Source: Physcia stellaris (Eukaryota > Ascomycota > Lecanoromycetes > Caliciales > Physciaceae). From it: a stretch of DNA of 64,000 nucleotides. Below the pieces are notes generated by a model. It was not told the origin of the DNA and ran no database searches. It saw only the letters and a list, made by a program, of their open reading frames with translations. Positions 33,233 to 42,940 of this stretch are shown piece after piece; position 1 is the stretch's first letter; every line of letters starts with the position of its first letter. The translations under genes were made by a program, and so were the position numbers. The stretch is taken from positions 558,001-622,000 of the forward strand of contig JABSSW010000024.1 of NCBI GenBank assembly GCA_018902385.1. Reading direction: 5' to 3'.

Positions 33233-34044
33233 ATGCCATCCCTCGTGATCGTCGTGTTGGCGCTGCAGATTACTATCTATTTGATCAATACCCTTGGCGC
33301 ACAGGCGATTACTGATTTGGTAAACCCCCAACAGATTTTAATTCCCCTGCTTCAGGAGACCGTGACGCTGACGGCTTGGGGGTCTGTAGCTATGGAATCT
33401 CTACAGCAAAGCCCCAACCCCACACTCCACGACCATACGCTCGCAAACGGAGTTGAGGCGAGAGGTGGTCAGGCTGAAGCGCGAGATGGGTGCTACGAGC
33501 TCGCAGGACGAGTTCGCGAAGTGGGCCAAGCTGAGGCGACAGCACGATAAAGCTTTGGCGCGGTATGACGAGACGTGTACGTCTTCCCAGTCCAAAACAA
33601 TATTTCATAAGTCCAGAAGCAAAGAGTATCTCGGAATGTGAATGAGGAACTGAATTCAGAGAAGCTGATGGAATTATATACACAGCGTCCTCCCTCACCG
33701 CCTTCAAGGCAACCTTCACCCGCACCGTCAACACCCTCCGCTGGCTCGGCACCACCGGTACACGTTTTTTTCTGCAGTGGTGGTTCACTAAGCGGCCTAT
33801 GTTCTGGTTACCGAGGGGGTGGGTCCCAGGCTACGTGGAGTGGGTGCTTGCGTTCCCGAGAGCGCCGACGGGGAGTGTTAGCATACAGGTTTGGGGCATT
33901 GCGTGCAATACCGTGGTGCAGTTGATCGGGGCGGGCGTGGTAGCGGGGTGGGTGTTGTTTGCAGAGCAGAGAGAGAAGGATAGGAAGGAGAAGAGCAAGA
34001 TGGGGATGAGGGCTAAGGCGGGGCAGGAGAAGAAAGAGCTTTGA
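33233..34044 (+). CDS. GET1: GET complex membrane receptor subunit Get1 (WRB family)
   Basis: ER membrane receptor, with Get2, for Get3-bound tail-anchored proteins. Exons 33233-33319, 33390-33576 and 33686-34044 give 210 aa. TM1 is [20 protein letters not shown]. The cytosolic coiled coil that binds Get3 is [20 protein letters not shown] then [20 protein letters not shown]2/TM3 cover [20 protein letters not shown] with [16 protein letters not shown], and [20 protein letters not shown]. The C-terminus is a charged [12 protein letters not shown] tail. All blocks match Get1 closely. The second intron boundary (GTACGT...CACAG) falls in the variable linker and could shift slightly. Confidence 0.95.
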
Positions 34045-34631
34045 TAAGTAGCTGTGCGATGGCGCTTGAGTTTACAGCAGTGTGATTCGAAAATTGGGGG
34101 GAAAGAGTCAGATGTTTCTCATCTTATTGACGCAGAATCTTTCATGGCAATCGCTGTGATACTGCAACACGAAGTGAGATCACCCCTTGGCAGAGGTATG
34201 ATAGCTTCTTCTAGGCATGCTTATTGACTTGTGAGGACCATGGAGTGGATCGTCAAAGCTTCGATGAAGATGCCACTGATTGACTGGGTATAACGAAGAA
34301 AGATATGCTATGTGGTGTTTTCACGAGTCGATGAACTATTGGGAAGTTTTGGAGATATCTTGATTAATTCGTATAAAGATCTACGTTTGTAAGGCCAGGA
34401 CCATTTGACTTGCGACGATGGTCATGCTGGAAACTGATTGTTGAGGAGGAAATCCAGTGCAAGGTTAAATTTCGGGATCTGCACAGGGATGTCATCGAAT
34501 CTCAAGCGCAACAAGCGACAGGAAGCGTGTCTTCAATGTTAATGCGAATATCTCTCTGAAGAAATCGCATACCAAATCCCTTCTTCCTTCATCATGCTGC
34601 CCAGATAGCATTCGATAAGATCACCTCGACA
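34045..34631. other. Intergenic, nothing recognised
   Basis: Spacer between GET1 and the membrane protein gene; no feature supported. Confidence 0.5.
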
Positions 34632-35758
34632 ATGATCAGCCTTGCAACGTAAGCACCGTATCCATTCACCATGTCTCCCCCTTGCTAACCCCCCATAGTC
34701 TCCAAACCCTCCTCTTCACCCTCGGTCCCCTCCTCCTCCCCCGCCTGATAAGCTACTATCGCAGCCAACGCACCGCCTCAGCTACCTCTTCGCTCTCCAT
34801 AACGCCCCTCCCACGCCCAGTGCGGCACTCCCTAAACATCCTCTTCCTCTCCGCCCTCCTAGCCTTCCTCTCCACCCTCCCCTTCCTCGCCCCAGAAAAC
34901 ATCATCACCCTCACCTCCTCCCGCCTCCAAACACCCCCAGACGTCCTCTTCACCCGCCTCTCCGCCCTCCGCCCAAACCACACCCTCACCCCCACCGACG
35001 AGCTCCTCCGCCCCCGCATCGCAAGCATAGACGCGCGCTGCCTCTACCTAACCTACGGCCCAGACACTCTAGCCAACTGCCCCTTCTGCTCCTCCGCCGA
35101 GCCAACAACCTACCTCTACTACGCGCTGCCCTCCCTCCTAACCCCCCACCTCCTCCACCTCCTCGCGCTAGGCCTAGCCACCTCGTCCGCCATAGCCGGA
35201 AAAGCAGGGAACCGGTGGCGCACCTACGCGGCTATGCTGGGCGTCGGCCTCGCCGCGGTGGAGATCTACATGTTCGCCTCCTACGACTACAAAGCCAACG
35301 CGCGCGTCCTGCGGCCCGAGGACCTGACGCATTTCTACTGGCGCATGCGCACGCTGCGGGGTCTCGTGCTCGCGGTGGCGGATGGTGCGTTCGCGGGCTT
35401 GCTGTGGCTCAGCGGGACGAATCGGATGTTTGGGGTGCCTGTGTCGAGCGCCGAGAGGGTGGAGGGGGTGTTGAAGGTGTTGGAGCAGAGTCGGGGGAAG
35501 CTGGCTGCGTTGGGCATTGTGAAGAATGTTGTTGTTAGGGATGAGGGGTTGAGTGCTAGGGGGAGGGAGTATTGGAGGAAGGAGAAGGTCGTTATGGGCG
35601 AGGTTATGGATGAGAGGGAGGTTGTGGAGGGGGTTAGGAACGCTTTGGAGGCGAGGGTGAGGGTTGGCGAGGTGGAGGAGCAGGCGGCGAGGTATGCGGA
35701 GGGGATCGTGGCGGGGATTCCGACGAGTGGGGACGGTGTGGCGGGTTTTGAGGCCTGA
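34632..35758 (+). CDS. Multipass membrane protein of unknown function
   Basis: Exon 1 is only 17 nt (34632-34648, MISLA plus two bases). After an intron with a GCTAAC branch point, exon 2 34699-35758 completes 358 aa. Hydrophobic segments: TLQTLLFTLGPLLLPRLISY, LNILFLSALLAFLSTLPFLA, YALPSLLTPHLLHLLALGLA, YAAMLGVGLAAVEIYMFASY and LRGLVLAVADGAFAGLLWLS. Between TM2 and TM3 lies DARCLYLTYGPDTLANCPFC, whose two spaced Cys suggest a conserved lumenal loop. The C-terminal 120 residues are charged and helical. It looks like a conserved fungal family, but I cannot name it. GC content is higher than in the flanks. Confidence 0.75.
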
Positions 35759-36686
35759 GGGGAGTAGGTGTTGGACTTGATATCCTAGAGACCTGCATTG
35801 AGACGGGGCAGTAGCATCGAGGGTCCTGCATCTGGGTTGGTCACATTGTCCATTAGACGCATCGGGTTTGATATCTTCATAGAGTTCTCGACCAGTAAGT
35901 GTTGCAAGACCAGAGCGTTTTTCAAAGGAGAGATCGTAATCACCCCGTGCATTTGGATATCAGAATCCCGAGACTCACCATTCTCTCAAGCTCTCTTCGA
36001 TCAAACACGTATATAGCCAGAAGAGAAATTGATAATAAGGCAACATTGATCACTCCTCCCGCACATCAAACATTCAGCATCTTGAGTTCAGATTCAACCA
36101 TCTTCCCTCAAATATCGAATGCTCAAAATGCTCGAGAACATCAATAGCGCTTTCCCGACTTGGGCGCAGCGATTTTCAGTCAATAATTGAGATTATCAAG
36201 CTGGATTTGGCTAGTACTTGGTGAAAGATAATTCCATGTGACGATTTCCTATACTGCAGGACCCATTGCTAACCAGCTACGCTTGTGCAATTATATCGTC
36301 CTGAGATCCTCGATGTGACGTTGATGAGATATATACTGGTCCAGATTCTAGTAGTAAGCTGGGGCTGTCTATCTATATTCTCTAGTCGACTCAAGCGAGT
36401 ATGTAGCTTTGGCTCTTTCCTGTATGTCCGGTTTTCGGGTCTGGGGGATGGGTATATACCACCAGGCGAGTAGTGCCAGTCATCCTGCTCTTTTCATCTC
36501 TCCTCTCTCCAGCCATCATGAACGCCCGTGAATGCTCGCTCCACCAGCAAATGCATCCGAAACTCCTCGCTAATAAGCATCAATCAACAAGACCCCCTTC
36601 CCAATGCAATCATCAATCTTCTTTATCTCTTCCTTTTTATTACCACCCAGTCATCAGAGCCCAAAGTTGAAAAAGACCTCGGCGTT
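35759..36686. other. Convergent gap, 0.9 kb
   Basis: 3' flanks of two convergent genes; no gene, RNA or repeat supported. Confidence 0.5.
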
Positions 36687-37368
36687 TCAAGCACCGATCC
36701 TCTCAGCCTCCCTCTCCCTCTCCCGCTCCCACCCCCTCCGACTCATCTCCAACACCATCTCAAACCCCTCCCTCCCCTTCCTCGCATTGTCCCCAAACCG
36801 CTCCACGCTCGCCTCCTCGATCTTCTCCTTGATCTTCTTCCACCCGCCACACAGCGCCGTGATGCGCGCCTCCTGGCTGAACCGCGTTCTCTCGTGCCCG
36901 GCGCTGAGGTCCGGCTCGTACGTCACCGTTTCCCGCACCGAGAGCAGGTTCGACCAGGTCAGGTTCGTGCTGCACATGGTTACCCGCTTGGAACCGGGGT
37001 GCACGTAGGAGGTTTCGTAGATGTGTGAGGTGGGCGAGGTGGCGCCGAGCAGGGTCGAGACCCAGACTGGGCAGGTTTGCGTGCAGGTTATTAGGCGTTC
37101 GGTGCGGAGCTGGGGGTGAGGCGGTTAGTTGGCGTGGGGGTTTTTAGGGGCCAGTCGAGGGGGGAGGTGGTGGTTGTGGAGGATGTGGGAAGGTGGATGG
37201 GGAGGGGGAGCTTACGATTCCGGTGGCAGGGTCTACGCTTCGGGATAAGGTGTCCACGGCGATGACGTGACTTGATGTTTTGTTCCATGGACAGTATTTC
37301 TGCCAGTTGGCGGTTGAGACTTCAGACCATGAGTAGTCGAAGGTGTATGTGGACGAGAAGACTCGCAT
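36687..37368 (-). CDS. Ups/PRELI (MSF1) family mitochondrial lipid-transfer protein
   Basis: Intermembrane-space proteins of this family pair with Mdm35 and carry phosphatidic acid or phosphatidylserine between mitochondrial membranes. Exons 37368-37216 and 37109-36687 give 191 aa. The PRELI/MSF1 fold is visible: [77 protein letters not shown] then [10 protein letters not shown], and [10 protein letters not shown] followed by [19 protein letters not shown]. The ANWQKYP-like start and SHVIAVD resemble Ups2/Ups3 more than Ups1, so phosphatidylserine transport is the better guess. The intron has a CTAAC branch point and GTAAGC donor. Confidence 0.92.
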
Positions 37369-38099
37369 CGTTGTGAAGCGAGGAAGTAAAGAATGGAAAG
37401 GGAGGAAACTGATTCAAACCGAGACAGAGATCCCTAATAGATATGGCTTTGTAGTGGGATATGGTGGTATGATGAGGAAGTTTCAATCTCTTGAACAAAA
37501 AAAGTAAAGTTCAACCCGGCGAAGATCTCCGGTAATCGGGTGATTCAGGGTCTATCAGAACCAGGCTCCATCTAGTTAGATCCCGACGAGCCGAGCAAGA
37601 TGCCCTAAACGGTGCCAAAAGTGAGCATTGGGGCTTGGCAGATTTTGTCTCCGGACAGTAAAGCTTGAGATGAGAGATTAACTTAAGGTAATGACCAACT
37701 CCTCAACGACCAGTAGATCCCCAATTTAGGCTTCCAGTACCGCTAGCTTCATGGACGAGAGAGATTTCAATTCCAATCACATCAGACACTAACCCAAAGT
37801 TTCTGACTAGATCAAGCAGTCTCTGCTTTACAAACATAGGTATCAACGCCCAATGGGCCATTGTCTACTTTTGTGACATTCTCGCACCGTATAGTAGCCA
37901 TCGTTCGAAGCAGCGTTTCTTGTATAGAGAACTCGATTGTGGATAAAGGGGAACTCAATGGGTTTGGGGTCTCAACCGGCCTTTTCAAAGCATTTTCCAT
38001 CATTCTCTGCTTTTTAGCATTGCAGTTTCCCCTTTCTTATAGTAGGCTGGAGAAAGAAATGCGAAACAGCTGGCCAACCACCACTGCGAGCTCGTATAA
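37369..38099. other. Intergenic upstream of the Ups gene
   Basis: Tandem-orientation spacer (both neighbours on minus). No gene supported. Confidence 0.5.
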
Positions 38100-38663
38100 T
38101 TACTTGCCCTCGCGTTGCTTGCTTTCATGTTCCTCAACATGGCTGTGGATATGCCCACTATCAAGGAACTCTTTGATCTGTGCAATCTTCCCTTCGGAGT
38201 TAAATCGTACGAGGTCTACAAACTCGAGATGATACGGTTTATCTAAAAGTGGAGCAAGATCCTCAGTCACCAGAATTACACCTCAACTTTGGATTGAGTT
38301 CAGAACAGTGAGACAGTGAGATATGACGAATTCTTTCGAAATGCACTAGAGAACCCACTCACCATACTTCGACGTCGCTGTGCACAAGGATTCCACAGCC
38401 GCCCACGCCGAGTGTCCTCCCCCAATCACACGGAGCACCTCCACACGTATAGTCTCGACTTTCAGAGAGGCTGCGACGCGGGCGTAGATTCCTTCGTGGA
38501 ACTCCTCCATTGATTTGTAGTGACCGCCAATGTGAAAGTCCTGACCCACAACGACCACGTCGAGAGGGTCCGCGAGATGTTTGTGGAAAATGTTGGGAAC
38601 GTCGCGATTGGCGAATATCTCTTCAATTTGGTATGCGTTAGGGTAGGGGGTATTGGTAGCCAT
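38100..38663 (-). CDS. NTF2/SnoaL-like protein
   Basis: Exons 38663-38363 and 38281-38100 give 160 aa. The cone-shaped NTF2-like fold is suggested by an initial helix (YQIEEIFANRDVPNIFHKHL), VVVVGQDFHIGGHYKSMEEF, the strand VEVLRVIGGGHSAWAAVESL and the final strands HLEFVDLVRFNSEGKIAQIK with EFLDSGHIHSHVE. Many fungal SnoaL-like proteins are of unknown substrate; some are polyketide cyclases or dehydratases. No biosynthetic cluster neighbours are present, so a stress or catabolic role is as likely. Confidence 0.75.
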
Positions 38664-40221
38664 GGTCGTGCTACAATCGACGTGGGATGGGTCTTCTCAG
38701 TATCGATGAGGTTATCCGATGAGAGAAGCTGCCCAGGGCAGCACCATATTAATATACGTACGTGGGTAGCACGCTCTCTTGACCTTTCTCCACATTTTGT
38801 CTGTGCTTCCCCACTTTCTTCTTTTTCGAAGCTGCATCATCCAGTAGAGGCTGCGCACTTTGTCGATAACGGACATGCTCGAATCATAATTCTGCATCAT
38901 CCAAGGTGGTAGCAATGCAGATCACCACAACCGTATCTAAGCTGCTCACATTCCAGTCAAAATGGCGTCGCCCCAGTTTTTTGTCTTTCATCGCACCGAT
39001 GTTTGTGGCTCCTACCGGATTGACAGGTGCGATTCCGTCTTCGTCGTCATCTTCGCTTACACTGCAACACCAAACTTTGGATCTGCATTGCTGAAATTTC
39101 GATACCGGCGTGGCGGATGCATGGCTCACAGATAACCTGCAGCTCCGCTGATTGTGGGTTTAAGGAAATCATACCAAATCATTCCACTCATCCTGCTTTC
39201 TGGCGGGCGTGCTGCAGATCATTCCATAGCTTCAACCATCTCGTCTCGTGAATTCGATCACTCTGCATTTAGATGCAGAATGACGTGCTTAATAGGATTT
39301 GCTATGTCTTGGAATATCTAATTGGCGGAAGTTAGAGCAGAGATCACCACGCGTCGTAACTTAAAGTGAGAGTAGTTGCGAGTGATTGAATGGTCAGACC
39401 TTGCGGAGATCTCCCTCCGCAGAACGACCTCTGTAACCTAGTGATTGACTTTGTAGCTAGGTTGACCGTGTCGATTATCGAAGAAGCGGGGTTCGTGCAT
39501 GCATGGAAAAAGATCCCTCATGCGATCTCTACACCATACCAGAGGGGATCGTTGTGAGGTATTCAGTATGTAATTGTAAAGTATACTTCCGTGTCACTCT
39601 TGGTCTGCTGGATGTGGTTCGCGAAATGAATCTTCCGCAAGCGCATTTGGACACTTCTTATAAGCAACTGTCATGGACACGTAAACAGCTGACGAGACTA
39701 CCTCTGTCGATTCATAATGCAGGGACACTCTGGAAAGTAGCTGGATTGCTGTTAGCCGTGTTATGAATCTAGATTTTACTTAACTACTATCATAAATGCT
39801 TTAAATATGCTACCTTAACTCCGAACAAGCAGAGATCATCAAAAAGAACTGGTCTAGACATTGGCTAGAGTGATCTTTGGCTAAGTAAAGGGGTGCTTCG
39901 AGTCGTGCCATCAGAAGCAGAGCATACTTAGCTCTGTGGTCTGTGGATTGTGGTTCTTGTCATTAGCACAAATGGCCCGAATCGGGGCAAAGTCGCCTAA
40001 AAAGGAGCTGCTGGACAGTTTGTTATAGGAAGTGTTCTATAGGGCCTACTGGTAAGGAATAAGGTAGATCTGTCGATTTAAAAATAGGTTAAAAATATCA
40101 TGGTTACCCCTATCCAGCGATACCGTTCGTGGAAGCTGAAGAAGCCTCCCAACTTTGAAGCATCAAAGGCTGTAGAGGATAGTTGACCCGCGCAGGCATG
40201 GTTGTTGGAGCAAATGAACCA
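38664..40221. other. Gap left of the LTR element
   Basis: 1.5 kb without a supportable gene, AT-richer towards 39.8-40.1 kb. Confidence 0.45.
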
Positions 40222-40226
40222 TTCCT
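40222..40226. repeat. Target-site duplication, left copy
   Basis: TTCCT, identical to 42095-42099, directly abutting the LTR end; 5 bp is the usual LTR-retrotransposon duplication. Confidence 0.9.
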
Positions 40227-40394
40227 TGTTGAAGTATTTGGTAGAAACCAGGTCAAAACCAGGTCAATTGTAATGTGTAAGGATGACGATTCTATGTACA
40301 AAAAACCTGTTTATGTAGAGCTAAATGTATCACGTGACTCGGCTTAATACACCTTCGTATAACAGCATCAATTCGTGAATCGTATATTGCAACA
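40227..40394 (-). repeat. LTR, downstream copy in element orientation
   Basis: 168 bp, TGTTG...CAACA ends; seven transitions and no indels relative to the partner at 41927-42094. Confidence 0.93.
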
Positions 40395-40403
40395 CCCGCC
40401 CTC
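40395..40403 (-). other. Polypurine tract of the LTR element
   Basis: Minus-strand GAGGGCGGG immediately before the downstream LTR, the expected site and composition for plus-strand DNA priming. Confidence 0.65.
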
Positions 40404-40582
40404 GAACCGGGTTCGGGCTGTAAATATACAAAAAGACAGTAATTAGACTTCATTAAAACCTTCCGTCTGACAAAACCCTGTGGGAAAAAGCCGAAACGTA
40501 AGGAAAAAGAGTGTAATAGTCAGAAATGAAAGACAAAACGCCGTAAACAACTGTAACAAAATCAGATAGACTGCGAAGACTT

Positions 40583-41103
40583 GTATAGACTAGTAAAAGA
40601 ATATCGAAATCGTGAAACCGTGACGCGGTAAGGAGGTATGTTGCAGGCTGCAAAGGCTGCAAAGATTGCGAAGGCCGCAGAGGATGTAAAGGTTGTATAG
40701 ATTAGTGAAAGAATATCGAAATCGTGAAACCGTGACGCGGTAAGAAGGTATGTTGCAGGTTGCAATGGCTGCAATGGCTGCAATGGCTGCAAAGGCTGTA
40801 AAGGTTGTATGAGTTATTGAAGGGCTGTCGAGATCGTGAAAGCGTGAAACGGTAAGAAGATATGCTGCAGTGGCTGCAATGATTGCAATGGTCGCAAAGA
40901 TCGCAGGGGGTGTAAAGGTTGTATAGACTGTTGAAGGCGGCCGAGATCGTGAAACCGTGACGGGATAAGGAGGCTGCAATGACTGCAATGGATGCAAAGA
41001 CCGCAGAGGGTGTAAAGATTGTATAGCGTATTGAAGAATATCGAGATCGTGAAATCGTGAAACGGTAAAGCAGGCTGCAAAGGTCACTGAGAGTGTAAAG
41101 ATT
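40583..41103 (-). repeat. Tandem array A inside the LTR element
   Basis: Five diverged units: 40583-40694, 40695-40806, 40807-40920, 40921-41020 and 41021-41103, then a decayed remnant to about 41160. On the plus strand each starts GTATAG/GTATGA, contains ATCGWRATCGTGAAA and a GCTGCAATG/GCTGCAAAG sub-repeat, and ends TGTAAAGRTT. Unit length falls from 112 to 83 bp by loss of GCTGCAAAG sub-units. Confidence 0.88.
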
Positions 41104-41307
41104 GTATAGGTCGCTAATGCTTGTATAGGCTACTGAGAAGGCTGTCGAAACCGTTAGCTGATTGTATAGAATGTTTGATTGAAGGGCATTGAGGCTGTAA
41201 ATTTCTTTTTTGGCGCAATGCCTCGGCTGATGTATAGTATAGTATAGAGATTGCAATAAGCATCTCTTCTTTGTCAGTGGTTGTTGAGAGCTTTCTCTTG
41301 ATTTCAT
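40702..41307 (-). other. Open frame of 201 codons across array A
   Basis: An ATG-initiated frame (MKSRESSQQPLTKKRCLLQS...) in the element's own orientation runs through most of array A. Its repeats read as YRFTISRSR / RHGFTIS and SHCSHCSHC stretches. No domain recognised. Repeats with lengths not divisible by three also leave other frames open, so coding is doubtful. Confidence 0.25.
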
Positions 41308-41458
41308 GCTCGTGCAACTCAATTGAACGACGAGTCAAATGTTCACATCAAATGACCGAGTCGTCGAGCCCACAACGAGCGTACAATTGGTGAAGAGACT
41401 TCTTAAGTCGACGAGGCCAAAAAAACGCCTCAGCAACCACTGACAGGAGTATAGTATC

Positions 41459-41853
41459 ACGGCAACGTGATACGCAATAGAGCGTCGAATTGGCTGACCT
41501 CGCCACAGTAACGTGGTATGTATAGAGCGTCGATTTGGCTGATCTCACCACAGCAACGTGGTATGTAGTAGAGCCACGGCAGCGTGGTATGTAGTAGAGC
41601 GCCGAATTGATTGTCCTCTTTGCAATAGAGCGCCAAATTGGCTGACCTCGCCACAGCAACGTGGTGTGTAGTAGAGTCACAGCAGCGTGGTATAGTAAAG
41701 TCACAGCAACGTGGTACATAGTAAAGCGTCGAATTGGCTGATCTCGCCACAGCAACGTGGTATAGTAGAGCGTCGAATTGGCTGTCCTCTTTGCAATAGA
41801 GCGCCAAATTGGCTGACAAAGCGTCACGGCAACGTGGTCACTTTGTATGATTG
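41459..41853 (-). repeat. Tandem array B inside the LTR element
   Basis: Two alternating motifs: nine copies of a short palindrome-like YCACRGCARCGTGGT and seven copies of GAGCGYCRAATTGGCTG, joined by GTAGTA-type spacers. The first motif can pair CCAC with GTGG around a short loop. Unrelated in sequence to array A. Confidence 0.85.
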
Positions 41854-41914
41854 ATATGAAGGGGTAACAGAGCGTCGCATGACTGCTACTGCGTATATAA
41901 CGAGCGAATAGCCC

Positions 41915-41926
41915 GGGCTCATAACC
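41915..41926 (-). other. Primer binding site, initiator tRNA-Met half type
   Basis: Minus-strand GGTTATGAGCCC directly after the upstream LTR. Its complement GGGCTCATAACC is the initiator tRNA-Met anticodon arm. Copia-type elements are known to prime from an initiator tRNA-Met fragment cut in the anticodon loop. Confidence 0.75.
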
Positions 41927-42094
41927 TGTTGAAGTATTTGGTAGAAACCAGGTCAAAACCAGGTCAATTGTAATGTGTAAGGATGACGGTTCTATGTACA
42001 GAAAATCTGTTTATGTAGGGCTAAATGTATCACGTGACTCGGCTTAATACACCTCCGTATAACAGCACCAATTCGTGAATCGTATACTGCAACA
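41927..42094 (-). repeat. LTR, upstream copy in element orientation
   Basis: 168 bp with TGTTG...CAACA ends; partner of 40227-40394. Confidence 0.93.
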
Positions 42095-42099
42095 TTCCT
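42095..42099. repeat. Target-site duplication, right copy
   Basis: TTCCT, matching 40222-40226. Confidence 0.9.
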
Positions 42100-42472
42100 C
42101 ATCATTCTGCCCAAGATGGCATGATGCAACCAAAGACAAAGGGAAAATCGCTACCCACATGCACATGTCACAGTGTAGGAAGAAAAAAAGAATAGGACTG
42201 ATGGCAGCATGTCTGATGGCTGGGTAGGAGAGAAGTGAAGATGCTGGGTCGGCGATGTCGGCTCTTGGGGAGATTTTTCATCCATCGCCACTGGGACCAA
42301 GCCGAGCAAGCTTGGCTAAGCTGGGCTAGCCAAATACAGAAGAAGCTGATCAGCGAAGGGGAGGCCTAAAGGTGGGGCCAAAGGGACCTAGGCTGTGAGG
42401 GGTGTAGGCACCAGAAGATCCAGCCTTCTCAACATCGACCACTCTGGCCATCACCACGCATGCAACGAAGCA
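42100..42472. other. Spacer between LTR element and GFA gene
   Basis: GC-moderate sequence with a short imperfect inverted repeat near 42301-42334 (AAGCTTGGCTAAGCTGGGCT region). No gene supported; presumptive GFA promoter. Confidence 0.4.
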
Positions 42473-42940
42473 ATGGAGGCTACAGTCCTGAACGGTAGCT
42501 GCCTCTGCGGTCGAGTAACATATAAAAGCTCCTCCCTCCCGACCAGCTTTAGCTACTGCTATTGCCGTGCTTGTCGACGCCATACCGGATCCGCCTTCGG
42601 TGCATGGATGGACGTTCCCCACCTTTCCTTCGAGATCGAAGAAGCTGGATTTATGCTGCAGCAGAAGTCTGACCTGGCAATACGTTCTTCCTGCAAGGAT
42701 TGTGGAAGCCCGATGTTTATGACATACTACGCACAACCAGACACCATTGCAGTCGCTGCGGGGACCATCGACGAAGAAAGCGTGCAGGGTAAGCTAGCAA
42801 AGCTGGATAGCCATATATTCGTGAGCGAGAAACCAGGTTGGTTTCGCCTTCCTGACGATGGTGTAAAGAGATACGAGAAGTTTCCTCCAGGGTACGAAAA
42901 TGCTCTGGAGACATGGAAACGGAAAACCAGAAAAACGTGA
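42473..42940 (+). CDS. GFA-domain (CENP-V/GFA family) zinc protein
   Basis: Single exon, 155 aa, start MEATVLNGSCLCGRVTYKSS. The zinc-binding Cys pattern of the Mss4-like GFA fold is present: CLCG near residue 10, CYCRACRRHTGSAFGAW, then SSCKDCGSPMFMTYYAQP. The C-terminus HIFVSEKPGWFRLPDDGVKR with YEKFPPGY is the usual family ending. The name comes from glutathione-dependent formaldehyde-activating enzyme, but most fungal members have no proven activity. The frame is open upstream to 42395 without a better ATG. Confidence 0.92.
   Translation: MEATVLNGSCLCGRVTYKSSSLPTSFSYCYCRACRRHTGSAFGAWMDVPHLSFEIEEAGFMLQQKSDLAIRSSCKDCGSPMFMTYYAQPDTIAVAAGTIDEESVQGKLAKLDSHIFVSEKPGWFRLPDDGVKRYEKFPPGYENALETWKRKTRKT

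Larger units (their letters stand above)
40227..42094 (-). mobile_element. Non-autonomous copia-type LTR element without gag or pol
   Basis: A complete 1868-bp element with two 168-bp LTRs, each starting TGTTG and ending CAACA, inside a 5-bp TTCCT duplication. It reads on the minus strand: the LTR at 42094-41927 is the upstream one. GGTTATGAGCCC follows it directly, complementary to the initiator tRNA-Met anticodon stem-loop, the primer site of copia and hemivirus elements. A purine tract GAGGGCGGG precedes the downstream LTR. The 1.5-kb interior has no gag, protease, integrase or reverse transcriptase; two tandem arrays occupy much of it. The LTRs differ at 7 of 168 positions. Mobilisation would need an autonomous partner elsewhere. 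TRIM/LARD-like by content. Confidence 0.88.

Noticed and set aside
34756-35028. Minus-strand frame opposite the membrane protein
   Set aside because: Arg-rich antisense shadow of a GC-rich coding exon.
39960-40226. Possible remnant of a gag-like coding region left of the LTR (RYRSWKLKKPPNFEASK)
   Set aside because: Short, with stops, and it lies outside the target duplication; no convincing gag motif.
40395-40420. GAACC/GGTTC palindrome resembling a tRNA B-box (possible tRNA gene)
   Set aside because: No A-box or cloverleaf can be drawn around it. It is the purine tract and adjoining interior of the LTR element.
41459-41853. Regular short repeats resembling a CRISPR array
   Set aside because: Eukaryotic context, repeats inside an LTR element, irregular spacing and repeated rather than unique spacers.
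40227-42094. RIP (CpA to TpA) as the cause of LTR divergence
   Set aside because: None of the seven transitions sits in the expected CpA or TpG context on comparing the two LTRs.
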